NCBI RefSeq assembly: GCF_932276165.1
Contig: NC_064005.1
Coordinates: 4,340,001 to 4,404,000, forward strand
DNA from: Plutella xylostella
Taxonomy: Eukaryota > Arthropoda > Insecta > Lepidoptera > Plutellidae
DNA: 64,000 bases
Reading direction: 5' to 3'
The notes under the pieces are model-generated. The model was not told the origin of the DNA and searched no databases. It saw nothing but the letters and a program-made list of their open reading frames with translations. The stretch's first letter is position 1, and each line of letters begins with the position of its first letter. Below are positions 57,165-64,000 of the stretch, piece by piece. Made by a program: the position numbers and the translations under genes.

Positions 57165-57678
57165 TATCAACAACTCTATAAGGAACCTATTAAACACTCA
57201 GGCACTTAAGGCAGGCTCTCTATCGCAAACTGATTTTGACAACGATATCGGATTCAAATTGTGTAAAATATGACAAAAATTACTTACTAAATAGGGCCCC
57301 AGGTACCTAAGATGCGGCAGCCTGTTCTCTGCACCTCGAATTAGGCACCCTTATCATTCGCCACGGGGTTTGTCAAGTCTTCATCTTGTTTTCACTTGTA
57401 CAGGAGTTCAAATCAGGGGGCCTAGCATGAAGCGTGTAAAGTCTTGTCATAGCTTCCTGTGCACTGCTTATTTCTTCTTACTAAACACAAAGGGTAAACA
57501 ATTTCTGTGTGTCTTTTTAATCAAAATATCAATAAACAAATAAAAGGTAAACAATCTTTGTGTGTCTTTTTAGCATAGCGTCTTGGGCCGCAGCCTGCTA
57601 AATTTTATAGATATTGGATGTAAATAATTGTAAATACGAGGAAATGTCATAGGCACCGAGAAGCAACATTCGTGCTCA

Positions 57679-58255
57679 TTTAGGGTTCCGTAGCCAAAAT
57701 GGCAAAAACGGAACCCTTATAGTTTCGTCATGTCCGTCTGTCCGTCTGTCCGTCTGTCCGTCTGTCACAGCCGATTTACTCGGAAACTATAAGTACTACA
57801 GTGATGAAATTTGATGGGAATATGTGTTGTATGAACCGCTACAAAAATATGACACTAAATAGTAAAAAAAAGAATTGGGGGTGGGGCCCCCCATACATGT
57901 AACTGAGGGATGAATTTTTTTTTTTCGATGTACATACCCGTGTGGGGTATCAATGGAAAGGTCTTTTAAAATGATATAAAGTTTTCTAAAAAACATTTTT
58001 CTTAAAGTGAACGGTTTTTGAGATATCAGCTCTCAAAGTCGTAAAAAGTATGTCCCCCCCCTCTATTTTTATAACTACGGGGTATAAAATTCTAAAAAAA
58101 ATAGAGGTGATGCATGCTAATTAACTCTTTCAACGATTTTTGGTTTGATCAAAGTATCTCTTATAGTTTTTGAGATAGGTTGATTTAACTGTAATTTTGC
58201 TGCTACGGAACCCTTTGTGCGCGAGCCCGACTCGCACTTGGCCGGTTTTTTTTTT
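57679..58255. repeat. common lepidopteran GTTCCGTAGC repeat
   Basis: It starts AGGGTTCCGTAGCCAAAATG and has the inverted GCTACGGAACCC near 58201, a (GTCC/GTCT) tetranucleotide run at 57727-57765, the block GTGTGGGGTATCAATGGAAA, and ends GCACTTGGCCGG plus poly(T). Every part is known from dispersed repeats in moth genomes. A related GTGTGGGGTATCAAATGAAA block occurs near 20070. Confidence 0.7.
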
Positions 58256-58699
58256 ATTAAGTTTTATTACTTTTTATCCTTTTCCTGTAAATGTATGTGT
58301 TGTTTCTGGGTGTGTTTGAAATAAACGAATTTTCTTTCTTTCTTACTTTCTATTTGCTGGTTGTGTTTGCCATGCTAGGACTCGGCGAGGTATCGAGTGT
58401 CTAACAAGGTTGTTCAAGTGTCCGAGGCTCATCGCTAATGAAGGGTCTGAGAGCTCTACACGATCGAGCGCGACTAATGTTTACGTTCGAGACATTTTCA
58501 TTGACAAATAAAATATACAAGGAAGCCGAAAATCTTTCAGCAAAGTGGATTTTTTGAACTTTTGAAGAGTAGCTAGCGTAGACGGCAAATGTACCAACTT
58601 TCTTGTATTTTACATATTTATATGTGCTATAGATACTATACGGATTGGTTAATTCAACATTTATTAGATGAAGCTATATTAAGTGATGATGAAGTTTGT

Positions 58700-58795
58700 C
58701 ACTATACAGGCATTTAGCCTAGTGTGCATGGAGACCACTGTAGTTGGTAATGTAATCTCTTTTTATTAAATAAATTCTGATTCTGATTCTTTGTT
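58700..58795 (+). repeat. LINE 3' tail
   Basis: TTATTAAATAAATTCTGATTC with ATTCTG repeats, a typical non-LTR retrotransposon end. The upstream body is not recognised. Confidence 0.4.
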
Positions 58796-59461
58796 TATTT
58801 AACAAACAGTATTATGTTGGGCTGGGCCGCGCAAGTCTAAGACGGTTGCCATCGACATGACAAGAAGAAGTAGTATTATGTTCTAGAAATAACTCAAATA
58901 CCTAAATTACATCAGTATCATCCAGATAAACCGACATCGACCAATACGAACAAAGATTTTCCGTCAGAATCGTACAATTCACACGACAGTGTCCTGAAGC
59001 AAATCGAATTGAAGAATACAAACGAGGTATCGAATAAAAGAGTTGGTATTTCCTCGTACACAGGTGTATTCCGTCCCGGTGGGTGGTTCGTTAGTGTCGG
59101 GGATCCCCCTGTATATCGCTTCTTTACTCGTCCTGACAGAATGCTCGCTACGAATCTAGAGGTAGAGACTTATAGGACAATATAGTTAGGTAGAGCTCTA
59201 GGATATCGGTTTAGATGTAACTAGTGGTATTTGCAGATACATTTTTATTTTATTTTCAGTTTTTTTTTATTGTGGTTCCGCTAACTTCCATCATCATTAC
59301 TCCGTAGTCGTCCATTACTGGAGATAGATTTCTGGCAAGGGGCGCCACAACGCTCAGCTCTTGGCCTTCCGAATCCACTAACGTTACCTGTCTAAGGTTG
59401 GGCAGGAGGATGTCCCTCGCTCGCAAGTTTAACTCGAAAACGTAGTGGGTTCTTCAGCTCA

Positions 59462-59496
59462 CAAAAAAACTTACATTAATGTAAGTTTTTTTTTGA
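59462..59496. repeat. perfect short palindrome
   Basis: AAAAAAACTTACATTAATG followed by its mirror TAAGTTTTTTT; probably a tiny fold-back. Confidence 0.6.
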
Positions 59497-60309
59497 GTTT
59501 TTAGTGTTTTTACCCTATCAATTAGACTAAGACGAAATTACTATTTTCATCATTTAATTTTGTCATAAGATGTTTCTGCGTATGCAAACAATAAAGCCAA
59601 CCGAAAATTAAATTGAATATTCATTCCCATTATTATCTGTGTGCATGCAGTAAACGTGACCCATTTTCGTCATTTTTTATTGCCTCCACGTCCACTCCCA
59701 TGTATGCAGATATGGTAGAGGGTAGGTAGGTAGAAGGATATACGAACATCGAACACACACCACACACACAGCCGTGGCAGTAAAAACAAACGATTATCGA
59801 TTTTATCGGCTGAACTACGAATAAAACGAGCAAAATTACCAACTAGTCCAGGATGACCAGTGCAATTGGATCTTCCATTCTGTGTGTGACTGCCCCTTTG
59901 CTTAGCGTTTTAGGGGATTGGCAGGTCTTCGTATAGTAGCCACTATCTTTGTATCGAAGCTGAAAAATCGTCGCGCTCCACTGAAGTTTTTAATTGCGTT
60001 TCAGAGAGACCCCGTGCTGTAATAACTTCACGTTTAAATGTCTGAAGAACTAAAAAAGTTATCAATTGCGAAGCTCTCCAAAAGTACTGGAACATTCTAG
60101 AACATTCTACTTACAACTTGAAGTAGTTAAAGCCTTTAGATCGTGAGCACACAGCCAACGACCACTGTCTGAGGAAACGGAAGGGCAGATAAGACGTAGC
60201 CCCATTAATTAATCTATTTTACTGTTATAGAGAACCTTTCCCGAACAATGATCAGGTGAGTAATACATTTATTATGGCGGAAAGTTTCTTCACTCATTTT
60301 CTTTTTGTG

Positions 60310-60480
60310 TAGTGTAAAGATAAAGATAAAGATAAAATACTCTTTATTGCACACAAAAATAGAAACAGTATTACAAACATGAACAGAAAATAAATAGCAC
60401 AATCAGCGGCCTTATAACTAAAAGTAATCTCTTCCAGACAACCAAATTGAAAGGAAATAGAATTAATTCATGTTAAAAAT
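60310..60480 (-). repeat. LINE 3' end (minus orientation)
   Basis: On the minus strand TGTGTGCAATAAAGAGTATT is followed by TTATCT repeats, a recurrent moth LINE terminus with a hexamer tail. Confidence 0.5.
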
Positions 60481-61009
60481 ATACAAAATAAAACATTGAA
60501 TTACTTCAAGATTTAAACAGGTACAATACTTTGTCGTTACCTCATTCAAATCTCTGTGTTATGAATATAAGATTCAAATTAACTTTGTAACAGACTTTAG
60601 CGTTAGACTAAACCATCCCTAAATAAATAAATCCCTTAAATCTCATTCAAAAACTCACGGGCAGTGTTTTTTTTTAATTAAGCTGCATCCGAGTTACGAG
60701 AAAATCATGCAGAGTCTGAAAGTTTTCAGTGTAAGTAAGTAATTATTGTTTTGGTATACCTCTAATGTTCTGCTGGTATTATTTGATTTGCATTGCCAGT
60801 GGCCACTCGTGCGGTGGCACTGTATAGGTATTTTCAACATTTATAGGTATTGTTGGTGTTCAGCAAAACACGAGAATATACAATGATGGGATTTAACTGA
60901 AGATAAATAAAAGTTAAAAACTTAGTAACAATTCTGTTTAACCAATGTGTTAATTGCACAATGATAAATGCTAGATTATCATTGTAATTCAGCCGATTAG
61001 TGCTGCCTA

Positions 61010-61120
61010 TACAAGCGGCCGGTATTTAGGCAATAATGTTGATAATGGGGCCGTGGAGGTGGCTATTCCAGTAATTATGGCCCCTGCTCGCTTGCGGATT
61101 GCGGGGGCCAATCGGAAATT
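61010..61120. other. GC-rich island in AT-rich intergenic DNA
   Basis: A block with GCGGCCGGTATTTAGGC, ATGGGGCCGTGGAGGTGG and GGGGGCCAATCGG (a CCAAT motif) stands out from its AT-rich surroundings about 2.8 kb before the last gene. A regulatory element or an unrecognised repeat end are both possible. Confidence 0.3.
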
Positions 61121-62174
61121 TGAAACATGCAGTGTAGTACAGAGAAGATTATGATTGTAGGTAGTAGTGGTGGTCGTAGAATAGTATAGAACAATACGAT
61201 ACAGGTATGATTCTGAAGCGGGAAAACTTAATTTGGATCAATTTACGGTCATAATAAAGTAGGCCTGAAAAAATAGTTTTTTAAGTTTTGATTACATAAA
61301 CTGTAGTTTTATTCTACCTAAACATGGAAGGGAAAATATTATATTCGTCGGGTCTTCTATTATTCGGCTATTCACTATTAAATTATAGCTCTAAACGTTA
61401 TGAGTGTGTTTTTGTAAAGCCTTGAAGCACCTACACCTGAGTTTACAGCTTATTTTTAATTTGTCACCAGTCGACACGCTATGGCGCTTGTCACGAATGT
61501 ATGTAAAGTTACGTAGTACGATTTAAATTAAGATAAGTACTTAAATATACTCAATTTAGTTCGAGGATATTAACTACTCGTATAAAGTTAAGTTAATTTA
61601 TTACTTACTTATGGCTTAAACTAATTCTTCATCATAATTTATAAATATGTTAAGTAGGTAAGTACTATCAATATGTTAAAATGGGAAATGTTCTTTTTTT
61701 GTGCCTTTCTTTAATTTAAGCCATGTGACGCAAATATAAGTTGCATACAGACTACACGTTTTTTTTTCCCTTGAAAACTGTCTTCCGCGTCGTATAAGAC
61801 TAGGTACTACGTCCTAAACAAAAGACTACTAATTTACTAATACCAACCTACCTCAATACCATTACATACCGATAGTAAAGTTGATGACGCAGCACAGAAG
61901 TTATCTGAGCTCAATAGATAGCAGAGTTCAGGTTTCAATAGTCGATAACGAAGGGTGTCCTCTACAGTCTGCACCGCTGATTGCATTCGCGACAGCTGCT
62001 TTTGCTCCTTTATAAACATTTGCTGCTAGGAGTTTGCCAGAAAATACTTCGTATATTTAATACAAAACTATTTCGCGCCAAAAGGAAGTAACACAAAAAC
62101 GACTTATAAACTAAAAATAAAACAGTATAAAATGTATATTTTGTATGTACTAAAACTGTATCAGGAGTCACGAC

Positions 62175-62638
62175 TAGGGCATGCAATACCGGTAATATTT
62201 TCAATACCGGTATTGAGTTCCGGTATTAGAACTCAATACCGGGATCCCGGTATTAATACCGGTATTAGACTTCCTTGTTATAAATGGCATATATTTTGTT
62301 TAAAGGTCGTATAGGGCAAAGTACAACAAGAAAAAGCAATCAAATTCTGTATTATGTAATATATTTTATGAGAATTGAGTATTAGAGTTAAAATTTTAGA
62401 ATGCATGGACAACAAGTAGATTTCCAAAGGCCAAAAACCGCATGTAACGGTTGAAAACAAGTGCACTTTCATAGTATATAGGATATCTTAATCGCTTGAT
62501 TTAAAGCCTAAAAAGAGACCGATTCCGGTATTACTTCAATACCGGTATTAACTTTCAATACCGGTATTGAAAAAAGCGTGGATTTTGTCCGGGATCCCAG
62601 TATTACGCAATACCGGTATTACGGTATTGCATGCCCTA
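62175..62638. mobile_element. hAT MITE full of AATACCGGTATT palindromes
   Basis: 464 bp, termini TAGGGCATGCAATACCG and, inverted, TAGGGCATGCAATACCG, with an exact 8-bp duplication GTCACGAC (62167-62174 and 62639-62646). Both subterminal regions contain repeated ACCGGTATT half-sites and palindromes, and GGGATCCCGG / GGGATCCCAG. The centre is AT-rich and non-coding. TSD length and TAGGG termini place it in hAT. Confidence 0.9.
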
Positions 62639-63379
62639 GTCACGACCCTATCAAGCACAAAGCTGCATTTTTCATCGTTCTTTGCCAACTTCATAGTCGT
62701 ATTTTTATTTATTAATTCTTGTTGGTTCGATACAAAATACAATCGCACACGACATGAAAATGCTACGAGTACGTAGCTATACATAGAACATGTTTTAACG
62801 AAGTCATACCCACCTGGGCACTTAATTAACATATTGGGGGGCAGTTAACGCTGATAGACGTGAAACGTGACGTAATAGAAGTAAAAACTACTGTTTTAAT
62901 TTAAATAAAGTATGTATGTACCTATAATACCTTCTGATGGTGTCCTTCAATGTTATATTTAATTAAGTAATTAATTAGGCAGGGGCCAATAATATTTTGA
63001 CGTTATAATAATAAGTTAGCCCACGTTATAGTAGGTATAATTATTATTAACTTAATAATTACTTATTAAGTTCACATCATTATAATAATATAAAAAAATT
63101 ATTGAAATTTATTTAAGTATACATAATATATATAAAGTTTTTCATTACACTTTGCTTTTCTACCTACCTAATACTTGAGACCTTCCTTCAGTTATCAAAA
63201 TATTTCACAGAAAAAAGTATCAACCTGATTAAATCGCCCATCAAAACCTACACAAAGTGGGGCCTTGAAGGTAGATAGGGAGGTAAGTATATTACTTAAC
63301 GCAATAACAAAGAGACCTAACGAAAGTTACACAACAACGTCCCTGCCAAAGTTAGGGAAAAAAAACCCAGAATCGACGT

Positions 63380-63644
63380 TCTTCGTTTGACATGCGCACG
63401 GGACCGGAGTTAAGCGAGTTGCGAGCGGCGTGAAGTGAGCGGCGAGCGGCCCGAGCGCCGGCGGAGGCGCCCGACCAGTGCCGAACACACTGTCGGGGGG
63501 ACTCCACGCGACCACGGTCAGCCCTTTATTGACCATTTCCTCACAAATTATAAGTGAAACGCAACCACCGACGACGCGGAAACAAAGACAAGTGACGACA
63601 CAGAGATGCAGTGAAGACACCGGCTCCCAGGCGCCTACCACAAG
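63380..63644 (+). promoter_or_regulatory. GC/CpG-rich promoter and 5' UTR exon of the last gene
   Basis: GC-rich, CpG-dense run (GAGCGGCGAGCGGCCCGAGC and neighbours), then a purine-rich leader ending CACAAG|GTACGT, a consensus donor at 63645. I infer a non-coding first exon spliced to an exon upstream of ATG 63888. Confidence 0.45.
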
Positions 63645-63887
63645 GTACGTCGCGGTCAGTAACAAGAGATGGGCGTAGTAAACATAGGCGAGCTGTTGAC
63701 GCAACTGCACTAATCCTATTAGCGCTTCAAGAAAATTAACACTGCCCCACATCCAGAAAACGTTTTACTTTGTTATTATACAAGATATACTTACGAAGTG
63801 TTCAAAGCAACGATTCAATCGATAGAACAATTTGGGAGAAACCCATATTGATATTTTTGAGGAAAGAAGTATAAATAAAATATAAAA

Positions 63888-64000
63888 ATGCCTACGACAA
63901 TAACAGAAAACATTGCCCTGCTGGACATGATGTCGCTGGACCACATGGACGACGAGCTGAAGAGCGTGCAGCTGCACTTCCCGTCGGAGCGGCGGCTGCT
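63888..64000 (+). CDS. N-terminus of an unrecognised gene, cut by the window
   Basis: From ATG 63888 (context AAAAATGCC) an open frame of 37 codons runs off the window. It begins MPTTITENIALLDMMSLDHM and continues with DDELKSVQLHFPSERR. Third-base GC use rises sharply against the AT-rich leader, as in the other host exons, so it is probably real coding sequence. There are no motifs to name it; the acidic, methionine-rich start suggests a cytoplasmic or nuclear protein without a signal peptide. Confidence 0.55.
   Translation, partial: MPTTITENIALLDMMSLDHMDDELKSVQLHFPSERRL

Larger units (their letters stand above)
55506..63379. other. long intergenic region rich in repeats
   Basis: No convincing gene. 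Repeats found are listed separately: two mariner-like MITEs, a fold-back repeat, LINE tails and an hAT MITE. The rest is AT-rich and featureless to me. Confidence 0.5.

Noticed and set aside
1..64000. CRISPR array, bacterial operons or rRNA genes
   Set aside because: No regularly spaced identical repeats and no prokaryotic gene layout; the tandem repeats seen are irregular minisatellites or microsatellites.

Overview
The window is nuclear DNA of an insect, almost certainly a moth or butterfly. Genes are intron-rich with short exons in AT-rich DNA. The repeats are of lepidopteran type: BEL/Pao retrotransposons, a tRNA-derived SINE with the usual AAGGAAAACATCGTGAGGAA body, RTE-like LINE scraps and many small TIR elements. 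I see no bacterial, organellar or CRISPR feature.

Host genes, all on the + strand: (1) Max, the bHLH-zipper partner of Myc, in five coding exons at 575-2728. (2) A 13-exon gene at 21584-30027 for a secreted protein of about 684 aa with a REJ/PKD-like region, resembling the extracellular part of polycystin-1 but ending without any membrane bundle. (3) A five-exon gene at 53060-54979 for a 195-aa protein with an AT-hook, a divergent basic helix-loop-helix and a leucine zipper. It shares intron positions and phases with Max and looks like a diverged Max paralogue. (4) The first coding exon of an unrecognised gene from 63888 that runs off the window, preceded by a GC-rich 5' region.

Mobile DNA fills most of the rest. 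A BEL/Pao element (4870-11394, minus, LTRs differing by one T, TSD TAGGG) has landed across the very end of a 5.7-kb TIR element (11397-17065). That element carries two inverted, almost identical 174-bp modules, each with a TATA box and initiator pointing inward. Next comes an hAT-like element (17285-20929) with a nested RTE fragment. The REJ gene introns hold several palindromic MITEs and a nested hAT MITE. A second BEL/Pao element (34671-41199, minus) has an intact 1861-codon ORF, identical LTRs and TSD CTAAG. It is followed by a 9.7-kb PIF/Harbinger element (42264-51940) with its two classical convergent genes: a DDE transposase with one premature TGA, and a Myb/SANT-type protein gene. The last 8 kb hold Tc1/mariner-like MITEs, a lepidopteran fold-back repeat, LINE tails and an hAT MITE packed with AATACCGGTATT palindromes (62175-62638).

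The points most worth following are the Max-like paralogue, the twin-promoter TIR element, the compact REJ-only gene and the near-intact autonomous transposons. All coordinates and splice junctions were read by eye from the sequence; family names rest on recognised motifs, and no database search was run.
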